From: Streptococcus hyointestinalis
Lineage (GTDB): Bacteria > Bacillota > Bacilli > Lactobacillales > Streptococcaceae
Reading direction: 5' to 3'
Assembly: GCF_900459405.1 (NCBI RefSeq)
Contig: NZ_UHFN01000007.1
Span: 1,550,001 to 1,614,000 of the forward strand
DNA: 64,000 nt
The translations under genes were made by a program, and so were the position numbers. The notes under the pieces are model-generated. The model was not told where the DNA came from, did not search any database, and was given only the letters and a program-made list of their open reading frames with translations. Below are positions 46,167 through 57,144 of the stretch, piece by piece (the first letter of the stretch is position 1; every line of letters starts with the position of its first letter).

Positions 46167-47273
46167 TTATTGAATGGTAACTTTATACGGGGTATTTGCC
46201 TCGATGACCTTTTGAGCACGGGCTTGGTCTTTGGCATTTTTAAAGGAAATCTGCAAGATACCGTGAATATCATCACGGTTTTCTTCATTGATACGCAGAT
46301 TAACCAAGGAAGTTCCACGGAGCAACTCCAAAATGGTAAGGATAACATCCTCTTCGTCAGGGACATTGACAAAAATATCGTAAAAACTGTCAACACCACC
46401 ACGTTTGTGGATTTCCATCTCCTGACGAATGGTCTTGGCGTGGTTAAAATACTGCCAGATACCATCATCATCCTGCGCCTTAATCTTATCAGCAATAGTG
46501 TCCAAGCGCTCTTTAAAGTCCTCAATGCGCTCCAAAACCGCTTCTTTATTGGTCAAAAGGATACTCGTCCACATGCCTGCCTCACTCTCTGCGATACGGG
46601 TCATGTCACGAAAACCACCAGCCGCAAAATGATTGGTCATCTCATGTTCCTTGGCATAATCGCCAGCCTGCTCCATGAGACTCGCCGCAATAACATGCGG
46701 AAAATGCGAAATCTGGCTGGTCACACGGTCATGCTCAGCTGCGTCAATGGTGATAAATCTAGCATGCAAACCAGACAAATCCGCTCTTAACTCTTCTATC
46801 GTGTCATCCGTCGTCAATGCAGTTGGCGTGAGGATATAGTAGGCATTTTCAAAAAGATTAACATCTGCTGCGCTAGCACCAGACTTGTGACTTCCTGCCA
46901 TAGGATGGGAGCCGACAAAGCGAACAGCTTGATTGGCAAAAGACGCTTCAGCTGCTTTGACAATCTCAAGCTTGGTTGAGCCAGCGTCGGTGATGAGGAC
47001 ATTTTCCTTGAGAGACAGGTGTGCTAGCTCCTCGATAAAGGCGATAGTTTGCTTGATTGGCACCGCTAGGATAATAACATCTGCTCGGGGCGCAAAGTGT
47101 GCAAAATCATCTGTCACCTCGTCCACAATCCCACGCTCAAGAGCGATTTGACGGGATTTTTCCGAGCGATTGTAACCCAAGATAGTATAGTCAGGATGGT
47201 CACGCTTTATCCCAAGGGCTATAGACCCTCCGATAAGCCCCAAACCTGCTACATAAATGACTTTATGACCCAT
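46167..47273 (-). CDS. tyrA: Prephenate dehydrogenase
   Basis: NAD-dependent oxidative decarboxylase, 368 residues, making 4-hydroxyphenylpyruvate for tyrosine. N-terminal Rossmann motif YVAGLGLIGGSIALGIKRDHP, catalytic region VRFVGSHPMAGSHKSGASAA, SQISHFPHVIAASL, and a C-terminal ACT-like domain (about 295-368, starting near VNVPDEEDVILTILELLRG) that could sense tyrosine. 26 bp downstream of aroC. Confidence 0.93.
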   Translation of the reverse strand: MGHKVIYVAGLGLIGGSIALGIKRDHPDYTILGYNRSEKSRQIALERGIVDEVTDDFAHFAPRADVIILAVPIKQTIAFIEELAHLSLKENVLITDAGSTKLEIVKAAEASFANQAVRFVGSHPMAGSHKSGASAADVNLFENAYYILTPTALTTDDTIEELRADLSGLHARFITIDAAEHDRVTSQISHFPHVIAASLMEQAGDYAKEHEMTNHFAAGGFRDMTRIAESEAGMWTSILLTNKEAVLERIEDFKERLDTIADKIKAQDDDGIWQYFNHAKTIRQEMEIHKRGGVDSFYDIFVNVPDEEDVILTILELLRGTSLVNLRINEENRDDIHGILQISFKNAKDQARAQKVIEANTPYKVTIQ

Positions 47274-47299
47274 ACTACCTCCTTGTGTTTCTCTTTAGG

Positions 47300-48466
47300 T
47301 TAAAAGTTTTTAAGATAGGTGCGGTAATCGCTGACCGCTTTTTTCAGTTCTTCAATATTGTCTGATGAGAACTTCTCTAAGATTTCTGTGGCAAGAACAG
47401 TCGCTACGACAGACTCCATAACCACTCCCGCTGCTGGAAGCGCTGTAGGATCTGAGCGCTCAACCGTTGCCTTATAAGGCTCATGCGTCTCAATATCCAC
47501 AGACATCAGCGGTTTATAAAGCGTTGGAATTGGCTTCATGACACCACGGATGACAAGTGGTTGACCATTGGTCATCCCACCTTCAAAGCCACCGAGATTA
47601 TTTGTGCGGCGAGTGTAACCATCCTCTTCATTCCACAAAATCTCGTCCATGACTTGGCTGCCCTTGAGGTAGCCCGCTTTAAAGCCAACCCCAAACTCAA
47701 CACCCTTAAAGGCATTGATAGAGACAACGGCTTGGGCGAGTTTGCCGTCTAGCTTTTTATCCCATTGCACGTAAGAGCCTAGACCAGCTGGCACGCCACC
47801 AACCACCGTCTCAACGACACCACCGATGGTATCGCCATCTTTTTTGATTTGGTCAATGTAGTCCTTGATTTCTTGTTCACGCTCTTGATTGACAATGGAA
47901 ACCTCTGACTGGCTGGCACGTTCTTTGATGTCAGCGACAGTGAGATTGTCTGGAACATCAATTTCCTTGCCACCAAAAACAACCACGTGGTTAGCAATCG
48001 CAATATCCAAGTCTGCCAAGATACGCTTAGCGACAGCACCTACTGCCACTCGCATGGTCGTCTCACGAGCAGAAGAGCGCTCTAGTGAATTGCGCAAATC
48101 CTCAAAACGATACTTCATCCCACCAACCAAGTCAGCATGCCCAGGACGTGGATGAGTGATTTTACGCTTGGTTTTGAGACGATCCTCAACGTCCTCGACC
48201 GCCATGATATCTAGCCACTTTTGATGATCACGGTTGATAACATGCAGCGTAATAGGAGCACCTGTCGTTTTTCCATGACGCACACCAGAGGTGATTTCGA
48301 CTTGATCAGACTCGATTTTCATTCTTCCGCCACGTCCATAACCACCTTGACGACGTTTCAAGTCAAGGTTGATGTCGTCAGCACTCAAGCTAAGCCCCGC
48401 TGGGACTCCTTCAATAATAGCGGTCAAGCGTGGTCCATGGGACTCACCTGCTGTTAAATATCTCAT
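47300..48466 (-). CDS. aroC: Chorismate synthase
   Basis: FMN-dependent enzyme forming chorismate from EPSP, 388 residues as in other Firmicutes. Signatures: N-terminus [88 protein letters not shown] and [11 protein letters not shown]. 1 bp from aroB upstream. Confidence 0.97.
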   Translation of the reverse strand: MRYLTAGESHGPRLTAIIEGVPAGLSLSADDINLDLKRRQGGYGRGGRMKIESDQVEITSGVRHGKTTGAPITLHVINRDHQKWLDIMAVEDVEDRLKTKRKITHPRPGHADLVGGMKYRFEDLRNSLERSSARETTMRVAVGAVAKRILADLDIAIANHVVVFGGKEIDVPDNLTVADIKERASQSEVSIVNQEREQEIKDYIDQIKKDGDTIGGVVETVVGGVPAGLGSYVQWDKKLDGKLAQAVVSINAFKGVEFGVGFKAGYLKGSQVMDEILWNEEDGYTRRTNNLGGFEGGMTNGQPLVIRGVMKPIPTLYKPLMSVDIETHEPYKATVERSDPTALPAAGVVMESVVATVLATEILEKFSSDNIEELKKAVSDYRTYLKNF

Positions 48467-48467
48467 A

Positions 48468-49535
48468 TTATCTCTCCAAGTATTCTTTCATCTCTGCTAG
48501 AGGAATTTGATTGATACTAGCACGTCCTAATTCAGGTACGATGACCGTTTTAATGGTCTTACCTCGTGCTTTTTTATCATGGGTAAGGGCTGTGTAGAGC
48601 GTCTCAACATCCCAAGGCTCATGGCTCGTTGGCAAGCCAAACTTCTCACACATCAAGCGAATATCCTCTGTGATCCCCTGTGGCATTAAGCCTTTTTGCT
48701 CTGCGACACGTGCGATTTGCACCATGCCAATGGCTACCGCTTCGCCGTGCATGACCTGACCGTAACCAGCAGTCGCCTCCACAGCGTGCCCAATGGTGTG
48801 TCCAAAGTTGAGATAGAGGCGCACTCCATTGTCAAGCTCATCCTCGACAACGACCTTACGCTTGACGTTGCATGAGCGGTAAATGATGCTCTCAGCATGC
48901 TTTAGGATACTGTCTGTTGAGCCATCCATGTGCTGCAACTCATCCCACAGCTCAACATCATCAATCAAACCGTACTTAATCACCTCACCCATGCCCTCAA
49001 TCAACTCACGTTTGCCAAGCGTCTGAAGGGTATCTGGGTCAATCAGCACACCATCTGGCTGGGTAAAAGTACCCACCATGTTTTTAGCATAGGGAGTATT
49101 GACACCGGTCTTACCACCGATAGAGGAGTCGACTTGCGCAGTCAGGCTAGTTGGGATTTGCAAAAAGTGAATGCCACGCATATAAGTAGACGCTACAAAG
49201 CCTGCAAGGTCTCCAACCACGCCGCCACCAAGCGCCACAATGCCATCGCTTCTAGTCATCCCTGCCTTTGCCAAAAATTCATAGGCTTTATTGACCGTTG
49301 TGAGATTTTTTCTGGCTTCGCCCTCTAAAAAATCAAAAACTGCCACTTCAAAACCAGCGTCCTCTAAGCTCAGCTTGACTTTTTCAGCATAGAGACGTCC
49401 GACATGGTTGTCTGTGATGATGACTATTTTTTGTGGTTGCCATAGGCTCTTAACCCATTGACCTGACTTTGATAGACTGCCATGCTCGATGACGATATCA
49501 TAAGGGCTTTGTGGTAAATCAACGTGTAATCGCAT
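48468..49535 (-). CDS. aroB: 3-dehydroquinate synthase
   Basis: NAD- and metal-dependent cyclase acting on DAHP, 355 residues. [19 protein letters not shown] is the NAD-binding region; [41 protein letters not shown] and [10 protein letters not shown] carry metal and substrate ligands. Between aroE (23 bp) and aroC (1 bp). Confidence 0.97.
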   Translation of the reverse strand: MRLHVDLPQSPYDIVIEHGSLSKSGQWVKSLWQPQKIVIITDNHVGRLYAEKVKLSLEDAGFEVAVFDFLEGEARKNLTTVNKAYEFLAKAGMTRSDGIVALGGGVVGDLAGFVASTYMRGIHFLQIPTSLTAQVDSSIGGKTGVNTPYAKNMVGTFTQPDGVLIDPDTLQTLGKRELIEGMGEVIKYGLIDDVELWDELQHMDGSTDSILKHAESIIYRSCNVKRKVVVEDELDNGVRLYLNFGHTIGHAVEATAGYGQVMHGEAVAIGMVQIARVAEQKGLMPQGITEDIRLMCEKFGLPTSHEPWDVETLYTALTHDKKARGKTIKTVIVPELGRASINQIPLAEMKEYLER

Positions 49536-49558
49536 ATCGTTTCTCCTCTTCTAAAGGA

Positions 49559-50428
49559 TTAGTGTGTGTCGTAGGTTTCAGTTAGCGCCTGCCAAATCTC
49601 CTCTGTCGGCATGGTCACACCTGTCCAAGCTTCATAAGCTTCTGCAGCTTGGAAAAGGAGCATGCCTAGCCCATTAAGCGCTGTTAGACCTTTACTTCTC
49701 GCATAAGCTAAAAACGGTGTCTCAAAAGGCTGATAGATGACATCCGCCACCAAAAGATGGTCTGGGAAGGTCATATCAGGCTTGATAATCATAGACTCTC
49801 CATCCATCCCGACACTTGTCGCATTGACAAGGAGTTGAGACTGAGCTGTTCTTTCCTCAATACTATCAAGGTCTTCAACTGGCAAGACCTCAAGCTCTGC
49901 TCCCGTTTTTTCAGAAATCATCTTGGCATAGGCTTTGGTTTGCTCCAAGAAAGGCGTTTGGTTGAAAATAGTGATTTTCTTAGCGCCATTCAGAGCAGCT
50001 TGTGCGATGATAGCTGTCGCAGCACCGCCACCGCCTAGGATAGTCATGGTTTTGTCCTTAACGTCAAAGTCAGCAAAAGTCGCTAAACTTCTGAAAAAAC
50101 CGATACCGTCTGTATTGTGCCCAATCAATTTGCCATCACGGTTGATGACGGTATTGACCGCACCAATCAGCTGAGCAGACTCTGTCAACTCATCCATATA
50201 AGGCATGACCGTTTGCTTGTAAGGCATGGAAATATTGACCCCAAACATATCATAGCGCTTGATATTGTCAAGACTAGCTTTAACGTCCTCTTCAGGGACA
50301 TCCCAAGCGACATAGACACCGTTGACACCGGTCTTGTCAAAAGCATAGTTATGAATAAAAGGCGAAATCGAATGTTTTATCGGTCTAGCGACAACAGCAG
50401 CTAGACGTGTGTGTCCATCAATCTTCAT
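49559..50428 (-). CDS. aroE: Shikimate dehydrogenase
   Basis: NADP-dependent reduction of 3-dehydroshikimate, 289 residues. [12 protein letters not shown] binds shikimate, [18 protein letters not shown] holds the catalytic lysine, [20 protein letters not shown] follows, and the nucleotide motif is [11 protein letters not shown]. Overlaps the end of aroD by 11 bp, indicating translational coupling. Confidence 0.96.
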   Translation of the reverse strand: MKIDGHTRLAAVVARPIKHSISPFIHNYAFDKTGVNGVYVAWDVPEEDVKASLDNIKRYDMFGVNISMPYKQTVMPYMDELTESAQLIGAVNTVINRDGKLIGHNTDGIGFFRSLATFADFDVKDKTMTILGGGGAATAIIAQAALNGAKKITIFNQTPFLEQTKAYAKMISEKTGAELEVLPVEDLDSIEERTAQSQLLVNATSVGMDGESMIIKPDMTFPDHLLVADVIYQPFETPFLAYARSKGLTALNGLGMLLFQAAEAYEAWTGVTMPTEEIWQALTETYDTH

Positions 50429-51095
50429 CTAATACCTCCTGAATAAGCTTCATATTGTTGAGCGAAACTTGCCCCGGTGCGCTGGCTTGGTCGAGACTGG
50501 CAAAAGTCCAGCTAGAGCCGACAAGGTCAGACGCCAAGCGTGAAATACGCCCCAATTTTCCCATAGACATAGTCGCAAACTCCTGCTCTGGATTGATACT
50601 CTTAAAACCACGGGTGTAGTTCATCAAGTCAAGCACTTCCTGCTCTGTCTTTGGCATGGTGGCAATCTTAACCACACGAGGTGCAAGAGACGTCAACTCT
50701 GAAAAGATTTCCATGATATCCTCAGGCATCTCCTCAAAATTGTGGTAAGACAGCACAAGATTTGGAAAATCAAGCATCTGTGAAAAGACATCCTTGTGTG
50801 AGTAATACTCAAAATCGATGTAATCAGGATGATAGATGGCATCAATCTCACGAATCAAGCCGACATATTCCTCACTTGTAAGGGTCAGCTGACCACCTTC
50901 TTTGCTGGTTCTTATGGTAAAGATGATCTCATGACCTGCAAATTTTTCAAAAATAGCGGGCGCAACTGTGATGATGTCATCTTTTGGTAATACATCTGCA
51001 CGCCACTCGATAATATCAACTCCATGAAAGCGAGAGATGTCAATTGCTTGAGCCTCTTCTAAACTACGAGGCATTACTGGTACTACTATTTTCAT
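50418..51095 (-). CDS. aroD: 3-dehydroquinate dehydratase, type I
   Basis: Schiff-base type I enzyme, 225 residues, a (beta/alpha)8 barrel. IIEWRADVL near 30, [23 protein letters not shown], the lysine in [18 protein letters not shown] and the C-terminal [18 protein letters not shown] are diagnostic. Overlaps the methyltransferase gene by 4 bp (ATGA) and aroE by 11 bp. Confidence 0.95.
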   Translation of the reverse strand: MKIVVPVMPRSLEEAQAIDISRFHGVDIIEWRADVLPKDDIITVAPAIFEKFAGHEIIFTIRTSKEGGQLTLTSEEYVGLIREIDAIYHPDYIDFEYYSHKDVFSQMLDFPNLVLSYHNFEEMPEDIMEIFSELTSLAPRVVKIATMPKTEQEVLDLMNYTRGFKSINPEQEFATMSMGKLGRISRLASDLVGSSWTFASLDQASAPGQVSLNNMKLIQEVLDED

Positions 51096-52255
51096 TGCTC
51101 AACCTTTACTGTAAAAACTTTTAGATATTGACTTTGGGCGTCTGCTTTATTGCTCGCAAAATCGGCTGGCAAAGTCTTAAAATCTAAATAGGTATGCTTA
51201 ACTTCTCCAAAACCTTTCTCCAACTGCTTTTTGAACTGCGCTTTGCTGACATTTGCCGCATTGGTCGAGGCAATCAAGACGCCGTTTTCTGTGAGCAGCT
51301 CTAAAGCCTGACTAATCAGCTTGTGATAGTCCTTTGCGACTGAAAATGTTCGCTTTTTATTACGAGCAAAACTCGGCGGATCAAGAACGATCACCTCAAA
51401 ACGCAATCCTTTTTTCTTGGCATATTTAAAGTAATCAAAGACATCCATAACCACAAAATGGTGATTTTCTAAAGGAAGATCATTTGCCATAAAATGCGCT
51501 TTAGAGAGCTCACGAGAGCGTTTTGCAAGGTCAACAGATGTCGTCTCAGTAGCACCTCCCATAGCTGCGGCTACCGAAAAAGCTGCTGTGTAAGAAAACA
51601 TATTGAGCAGGCGTTTGCCAGTCGCAAGACCGTCCACCAAGCTCCCTCTCACCTCATGCTGATCAAGGAAGATACCTGTCATCAGACCATCATTTAGAAA
51701 AACGCTGTAAGCCACGCCGTTTTCTAAAATGGTAAAGGTATCAGGCGCTTTTTGCCCATAAAGATGGGCACTCTCATAGTCAAGCCCTTTAAAGCGAATC
51801 TTCTCGTAAGCGCCGATAAGCTCTGGAAAGACCAACTGAAAGGCTTCTATAATGGTCTGTCTATTCTCGTAGACAAAGGCATTGTACCATGAAAAAAGCG
51901 CATAATCACCGTAGCGATCAATGGTCATACCACCAAAGTTATCACCATCTTGATTGAAAAGACGATAAGCTGTAGTTTGGCTGTCATTTTCATAAGCTCG
52001 GCGCTTTTGTCTTGCTTGCTCAAAAAGCGCTCTAAAGTAAGCAACATCAAGCTTCAGCTTTTTGGGCGATAAAAACCAGCCCACGCCTTTATTTTGCTCA
52101 GACAAGTAAGCCGTTCCTAAAAAAGCAGACTTAGGCGAATAAAGGAAAACCAGCTGATTGGTTGGCGTCTGGGTTGATATATCATGTTTGTCAAGAAGTT
52201 GGACGCCACTTGCAAGTTTTTTTTGCAAACTAGCATCGACAAATAGTTTACTCAT
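51092..52255 (-). CDS. RlmI-type class I SAM-dependent rRNA methyltransferase
   Basis: 387 residues: N-terminal PUA-like domain (about 1-75), then the RlmI-type Rossmann methyltransferase with [47 protein letters not shown] (SAM motif) and [21 protein letters not shown]. coli RlmI methylates C1962 of 23S rRNA at C5; the same target is likely but unproven. The start at 52255 ([11 protein letters not shown]) fits the family. First gene of the aro transcript, overlapping aroD by 4 bp. Confidence 0.88.
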   Translation of the reverse strand: MSKLFVDASLQKKLASGVQLLDKHDISTQTPTNQLVFLYSPKSAFLGTAYLSEQNKGVGWFLSPKKLKLDVAYFRALFEQARQKRRAYENDSQTTAYRLFNQDGDNFGGMTIDRYGDYALFSWYNAFVYENRQTIIEAFQLVFPELIGAYEKIRFKGLDYESAHLYGQKAPDTFTILENGVAYSVFLNDGLMTGIFLDQHEVRGSLVDGLATGKRLLNMFSYTAAFSVAAAMGGATETTSVDLAKRSRELSKAHFMANDLPLENHHFVVMDVFDYFKYAKKKGLRFEVIVLDPPSFARNKKRTFSVAKDYHKLISQALELLTENGVLIASTNAANVSKAQFKKQLEKGFGEVKHTYLDFKTLPADFASNKADAQSQYLKVFTVKVEQ

Positions 52256-52262
52256 ACCTTCC

Positions 52263-52270
52263 ATTATAGC
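52263..52270 (-). promoter_or_regulatory. Extended -10 upstream of the RlmI-aro operon, close to the start codon
   Basis: Minus-strand TGCTATAAT with hexamer at 52263-52268, 7 nt from the ATG at 52255. The intervening GGAAGGT looks like a ribosome site but would lie at or before the transcript start. Confidence 0.45.
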
Positions 52271-52391
52271 AAAAATTCAAATATTTTCCCACCTAATTTA
52301 CAATTTCAAATGATAACTTTTCCAAAAATATGTTATAATCAAATTTGAGATTTTAACTTTAGGAAATTGATAGCATAAGGATGTTCCTATT

Positions 52392-54569
52392 TTGAAAAAA
52401 ATAAAAGAAACGCTTTTCGGAATTTTAAGCACACGTCTAGGCTTTGTCCTGACTTTGGTCTTGTGTTATTGGCTAAAGACCATGTGGGCTTATCACACTG
52501 ATTTTAGTTTAGGACTGGAAAATATCTACCAAGTTCTCCTATCTATTTTCAATCCCATTCCATTAACACTACTGCTTTTGGGATTGTCTCTTTATGTTAA
52601 GAGAACAAAGGTATTTTATACTCTGGCTTGGGTTATCTATACCTTACTCAATGTCCTTTTGATTGCTAATGCCATTTACTACCGAGAATTTTCAGATTTC
52701 TTGACAGTCAATGCCTTGTTAGCAAGTTCTAAAACATCGACAGGGCTTGGGGATTCAGCGCTCAATCTGATGCGTGTTACAGATATTATCTATATCCTAG
52801 ACTACATCATCTTGATTGCTCTTTTTGCTACCAAGAAAATCCACACGGACAAGCGCCCATTTAACAAACGGGCAAGCTTTGCTGTGACGGCACTCTCTGG
52901 TATGCTCTTTTCAGTCAACCTCTTTTTGGCGGAGATTGACCGCCCTGAGCTTCTAACCAGAAGTTTCTCAAATGTTTACTTGGTGCGTGCCTTGGGGCTT
53001 CCAATGTTTACTGCCTATAGTGGTAATCAAACCTACCAAGCACAAAAAGAGCGCAGCCAATCGACCGCTGAAGAACTCAAGCAGGCAAAAGCCTATGTTG
53101 AAAAACATTACGCAGCGCCTAATCCCAAGTACTATGGTATTGCAAAGGGTCGCAATGTCATCGTCATCCACTTAGAGAGCTTCCAGCAGTTCTTGATTGA
53201 CTACAAGCTAAACGTTGATGGTAAAGAGTACGAGGTCACACCGTTTATCAACTCACTTTATCATTCAAACGAAACACTTGCTTTTTCAAACTTCTTCCAC
53301 CAAGTTAAGGCAGGGAAAACTTCTGATGCCGAGACGTTGATGGAAAACTCCCTCTTTGGTCTTAGCAGTGGTTCTTTCATGGTGAACTACGGTGGTGAGA
53401 ATACCCAGTTTGCCACACCAAATATCCTAGCGCAAAACGGTGGCTACACAAGCGCTGTTTTCCACGGAAATGTGGGGACTTTCTGGAATCGTAACAACGC
53501 CTACAAACAATGGGGTTACAACTACTTCTTTGACTCAAGCTATCTCTCAAAACTGACCAAAGAAAACTCTTTCCAATACGGTCTTAACGACAAGTACATG
53601 TTCAAGGACTCTATCAAGTATCTTGAGCATATGCAACAGCCGTTTTATGCCAAGTTTATCACGGTAAGTAACCACTTCCCATACACCAGTCTTGACGGTG
53701 ACTCTAAGGAGAAAGGTTTCCCACTTGCCAAGACAAACGATGAAACCATTAACGGCTACTTTGCTACAGCCAATTACCTTGACTCTGCACTGCATTCTTT
53801 CTTTGACTATTTGAAAGCATCAGGTCTTTATGATAACTCTATCATCGTCATGTACGGTGACCACTATGGTATCTCAAACTCACGTAACACCAGCCTAGCA
53901 CCACTTCTTGGAAAGAACTCTGAGACATGGACAGACTATGACAATACTATGCTACAGCGTGTGCCTTATATGATTCACATTCCAGGCTACACAGAAGGTG
54001 GTATCAATGAGACTTATGGCGGTGAGGTCGACGCACTTCCAACACTTCTACATCTTCTCGGTATCGATACCAAGAACTATACGATGGTTGGACAAGACCT
54101 GCTCTCTACGCAAAACAGTCAGATTGTAGCGCTTCGGACATCTGGTTACTTTATCACACCAGAGTACACCAGCTACGGTGGACAGCTCTACTACACCAAG
54201 GACGGTACAGAAATCACCAACCCTGATAACACGACCGAAGAAAAGGTCAAAGCTATCCGTGAAGCCGCCGCCGAACAGCTAAAAGTCAGCGACGAAATTC
54301 AAACAGGTGATTTGCTACGCTTTGATACGGACAATGGGCTCAAGACCGTTGACACCAGCAAGATTAACTACGCCAAGGCGATGAGCCAGATGAAAGCCAT
54401 CGAAAAGAAACTTGGTGATAAGTCAACCAGCCTCTATAGCCAAAATGGCAACAAGTCAACGCAAAGTCTCTTCAATGCACCAAGCTACCTGCAATTAAGC
54501 GAAACCGTCACAAGTTCGAGCACCAGCTCAACCAGCGAGTCAGAAAGCTCCAGTACGAGCTCAGAATAA
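52392..54569 (+). CDS. LTA synthase family protein (LtaS-like)
   Basis: 725-residue membrane enzyme of the lipoteichoic acid synthase type: about five N-terminal transmembrane helices (residues 15-195), then an extracellular sulfatase-fold domain with the nucleophile threonine in HQVKAGKTSDAETLMENSL, an ESFQQF metal site (VIVIHLESFQQF), GNVGTFWNRN and MYGDHYGIS. The C-terminus is a Ser/Thr/Glu-rich tail. It would polymerise glycerol phosphate on lipid anchors. The start is TTG at 52392; no in-frame ATG lies upstream, and AAGGA is about 13 nt before it. A TGT-TATAAT about 50 bp upstream is a likely -10. Confidence 0.88.
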   Translation: MKKIKETLFGILSTRLGFVLTLVLCYWLKTMWAYHTDFSLGLENIYQVLLSIFNPIPLTLLLLGLSLYVKRTKVFYTLAWVIYTLLNVLLIANAIYYREFSDFLTVNALLASSKTSTGLGDSALNLMRVTDIIYILDYIILIALFATKKIHTDKRPFNKRASFAVTALSGMLFSVNLFLAEIDRPELLTRSFSNVYLVRALGLPMFTAYSGNQTYQAQKERSQSTAEELKQAKAYVEKHYAAPNPKYYGIAKGRNVIVIHLESFQQFLIDYKLNVDGKEYEVTPFINSLYHSNETLAFSNFFHQVKAGKTSDAETLMENSLFGLSSGSFMVNYGGENTQFATPNILAQNGGYTSAVFHGNVGTFWNRNNAYKQWGYNYFFDSSYLSKLTKENSFQYGLNDKYMFKDSIKYLEHMQQPFYAKFITVSNHFPYTSLDGDSKEKGFPLAKTNDETINGYFATANYLDSALHSFFDYLKASGLYDNSIIVMYGDHYGISNSRNTSLAPLLGKNSETWTDYDNTMLQRVPYMIHIPGYTEGGINETYGGEVDALPTLLHLLGIDTKNYTMVGQDLLSTQNSQIVALRTSGYFITPEYTSYGGQLYYTKDGTEITNPDNTTEEKVKAIREAAAEQLKVSDEIQTGDLLRFDTDNGLKTVDTSKINYAKAMSQMKAIEKKLGDKSTSLYSQNGNKSTQSLFNAPSYLQLSETVTSSSTSSTSESESSSTSSE

Positions 54570-54573
54570 TCAC

Positions 54574-54605
54574 AAAAGCGACTAGCTATGCTAGTCGCTT
54601 TTAGT
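54574..54605. terminator. Bidirectional terminator between the LtaS-like gene and the polysaccharide operon
   Basis: AAAAGCGACTAG-CTATG-CTAGTCGCTTTT; T runs on both strands, between converging genes. Confidence 0.92.
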
Positions 54606-54612
54606 TTACTCT

Positions 54613-57144
54613 TTACTTTGCAATGGTAAAGAAATCCTTATAATCGCCTATATAGTTTCGCCCAGTTGTAATATCATACTGAATCATCTTCAAATCCTCT
54701 TGTGTTACCTTGTCACGCTTGTTTTGACTGTTTGGCAATGCTTTGGTCAAAAGAGCATAGTAAGGAGACACTTTTGAATTTGTTTCTTCTAGGAGAAGGG
54801 CTGGAAAGTCATTGGAGCGAATCTCAGGATAATTGAGTTTTGGTGTGTCATAGTTTGACCAGATAAAGTAATCCGTCAAGTATTGACTCTCTGGGTTATC
54901 TTTAAAGAAATCCTCAGGATAAATGCCTGGTAGGTGGTCTCCGTAAAAGACCACCGTGACTTTCTTAGGATACTCCTTTAGCTTATCCAAAAAAGCCTTC
55001 GTCGCTTTATCCGTCTCTGCGATTAAGTTAGTGTAATTATGAAGCTGCTGATTACGGCTCTCAGAAAAGTCCTGGCCAGAGATACTAATCGTATCACCGA
55101 TATTGGAAGAGTAAGGACTGTGATTTTGCATAGTCATGACAGAGAAAAACTGACTTTCATTGCTATTAAGCTTATCAAGGATGTTTTGATAAGTAGCTGT
55201 GTCACTATAGTGTACACCTAATGAACCTGTGTCTGTTGGTTTATCCTTTGTCCCAGAGGTCGCTACAAAGGTATCAAAGTCAAGCCTTGAGTAGACTAAT
55301 TTGCGATTGTAATTACCAGCGCTAGCAAGATGGATAGCAATTCGATTTTTAGCGCTGTACTGCTCGCTAAGTGTTGGCACATAGGACATGTAAGGAAAGA
55401 CATCTGCATATAAAACTGAAACACCTGACTTAAAGTTCGTCATCGGAAGCCCTGTCAAGGACTGAAACTCCATATTAGCCGTTCCACCACCATAACCATC
55501 TGAAAGCATGAGACCACCTGTTGACTCTTGTTCAACTTGTGTGATGTACTCCAGTGGGTTAGCACTTGCGGTAATGCCTGCAAGTCTTGTTGGATTAGCT
55601 AAACTTTCGCTCAAGATATAAATTACTGTCTGGTCAGATAGATTTTGCTGACGTGATTTGTTCAGCTCTGCTGCTGCATTTTTGTATTTGTCGTAGATAG
55701 CTTTTATTTTAGCTCGGTTATAGCCTTTTGGTGTCGCCATTTTCTTTGTAGTAAGGCTATTTACCCAGACATAGCTTAATGATTGATAATTAACTTTAGC
55801 ATTGATACCTAGCCAAGAAATATCATAGAGATTGTAAAGCGAGGAAAGTACAGGCACACCCGTTGGAAAACTCCCCTCATCATGGTTACTGATATAGCGA
55901 ATACCTGTTACTGACACCACCTGCATAACAATGACCACACTCAAGCGCTCTTTCCATTTACGCATAATAGCACCAGACAAAAGGCGACCTCTAGCTAAGA
56001 AAAGAAGCCCTGAGACGACAAATATCCCTATCACAACAGCCATGATGATTTCATTGGAGACGTAGGCTTTGAAAAAGGAAATCTCTCGAATCCAAATCAA
56101 ATCAGACGGCAAGAAGGGCTCTTGACGAAGCGCATACTTCGCTTGATTGACCACAGCAATGATAACTGCAAGTAAAATCACAAGTACCAAAGACACTAGA
56201 TAGCGGTTGATGATAAGAAAAATGACAAAGAAAAGCAGGGTGAGGACGATAATCTGAAAAATCGTAGCTCCAGGAGCAGTGTAGTAATCGTACCATTTTC
56301 CCTTATCTGTGATACCTGCTTGGATGAAGTAATTGGCGATGGCTGCTACCAAAAGACTACTTGACAATGCCAAGGACAAGCTTGGACGATTGGATTTAAG
56401 ATGATGGAGAGCCTTTAAGAACAGGTAATTAACAAAAAAGAAAAGAACAAAGAATGTTGAAACATACTGGATAACCGACCAAATGAGCTGCCCCTCGGAT
56501 ACCCCACTCCCAATAGGCAAAAGGTGGTTAGACTGGAGACGGTCTAAAAAGATATCTCCTGTCAGATAGACTGCTGACAGCATGCTTGAGAGGACAAGCC
56601 TGCGATTAAAACGTGATACATCAAGGCTAAACTGCTCTCTATCTTGTCCAAACTGAATGATGTATTGAAAACCATAAGCAAGGACAATAATCAGCACCGA
56701 CTCTAACAAAAAATTGGTCTGCCAAAAGGACTTAAAGGCTTCCCAGTGAAAATCCTTATTATTAAGTGAGAGAGTCATATCCATCCAATAGGAGGCTATC
56801 AGATAAAGCACGTAACCACAGGCAAAGCGCACTACAAAGCGCCAAGTGACTAACCTACTAATCAAGAGACCAATGATAATCACAATCGGCACCTGAAAAA
56901 GAAATGGGAGCACACGACTCGTCTCGTTTTGTGCCACTGCTAGATTATTCCAAACAAGATAAATGCTAGACTCTAAAAAGAGTAGGAAAATAAGCACCTG
57001 ATACCAAAAATTACGTGAGGTCATCAAGTGCTTAAACCAATTAAGCATAGCTCTAAAAGAACGCTTGAACCACTTGCCGACAGCTTCTTTAGAAAAATTT
57101 TCCTTCTTTAGTGTCGGTAGTATTCGATTGCTGACTTTTTTCAT
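54613..57144 (-). CDS. GacH/SccH-type glycerol phosphate transferase (LTA-synthase fold)
   Basis: About 843 residues: a large N-terminal membrane domain (around 11-12 hydrophobic segments up to about residue 470), then an extracellular sulfatase-like domain with the nucleophile threonine in SDGYGGGTANMEFQSLTGL, MTMQNHSPYSSN and VVFYGDHLPGIYPEDFF. GacH in S. pyogenes and SccH in S. mutans transfer glycerol phosphate to side chains of rhamnose cell-wall polysaccharides; the location at the end of a matching cluster supports that role. The start is uncertain: 57144 (MKKVSNRIL) is chosen, but 57192 is possible. Neither has a clear ribosome site, and both overlap the upstream gene. Confidence 0.82.
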   Translation of the reverse strand: MKKVSNRILPTLKKENFSKEAVGKWFKRSFRAMLNWFKHLMTSRNFWYQVLIFLLFLESSIYLVWNNLAVAQNETSRVLPFLFQVPIVIIIGLLISRLVTWRFVVRFACGYVLYLIASYWMDMTLSLNNKDFHWEAFKSFWQTNFLLESVLIIVLAYGFQYIIQFGQDREQFSLDVSRFNRRLVLSSMLSAVYLTGDIFLDRLQSNHLLPIGSGVSEGQLIWSVIQYVSTFFVLFFFVNYLFLKALHHLKSNRPSLSLALSSSLLVAAIANYFIQAGITDKGKWYDYYTAPGATIFQIIVLTLLFFVIFLIINRYLVSLVLVILLAVIIAVVNQAKYALRQEPFLPSDLIWIREISFFKAYVSNEIIMAVVIGIFVVSGLLFLARGRLLSGAIMRKWKERLSVVIVMQVVSVTGIRYISNHDEGSFPTGVPVLSSLYNLYDISWLGINAKVNYQSLSYVWVNSLTTKKMATPKGYNRAKIKAIYDKYKNAAAELNKSRQQNLSDQTVIYILSESLANPTRLAGITASANPLEYITQVEQESTGGLMLSDGYGGGTANMEFQSLTGLPMTNFKSGVSVLYADVFPYMSYVPTLSEQYSAKNRIAIHLASAGNYNRKLVYSRLDFDTFVATSGTKDKPTDTGSLGVHYSDTATYQNILDKLNSNESQFFSVMTMQNHSPYSSNIGDTISISGQDFSESRNQQLHNYTNLIAETDKATKAFLDKLKEYPKKVTVVFYGDHLPGIYPEDFFKDNPESQYLTDYFIWSNYDTPKLNYPEIRSNDFPALLLEETNSKVSPYYALLTKALPNSQNKRDKVTQEDLKMIQYDITTGRNYIGDYKDFFTIAK

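Noticed and set aside
47300..52255. Riboswitch or T-box before the aro genes
   Set aside because: The transcript appears to start almost at the first codon and genes overlap or nearly touch; there is no room for a leader.
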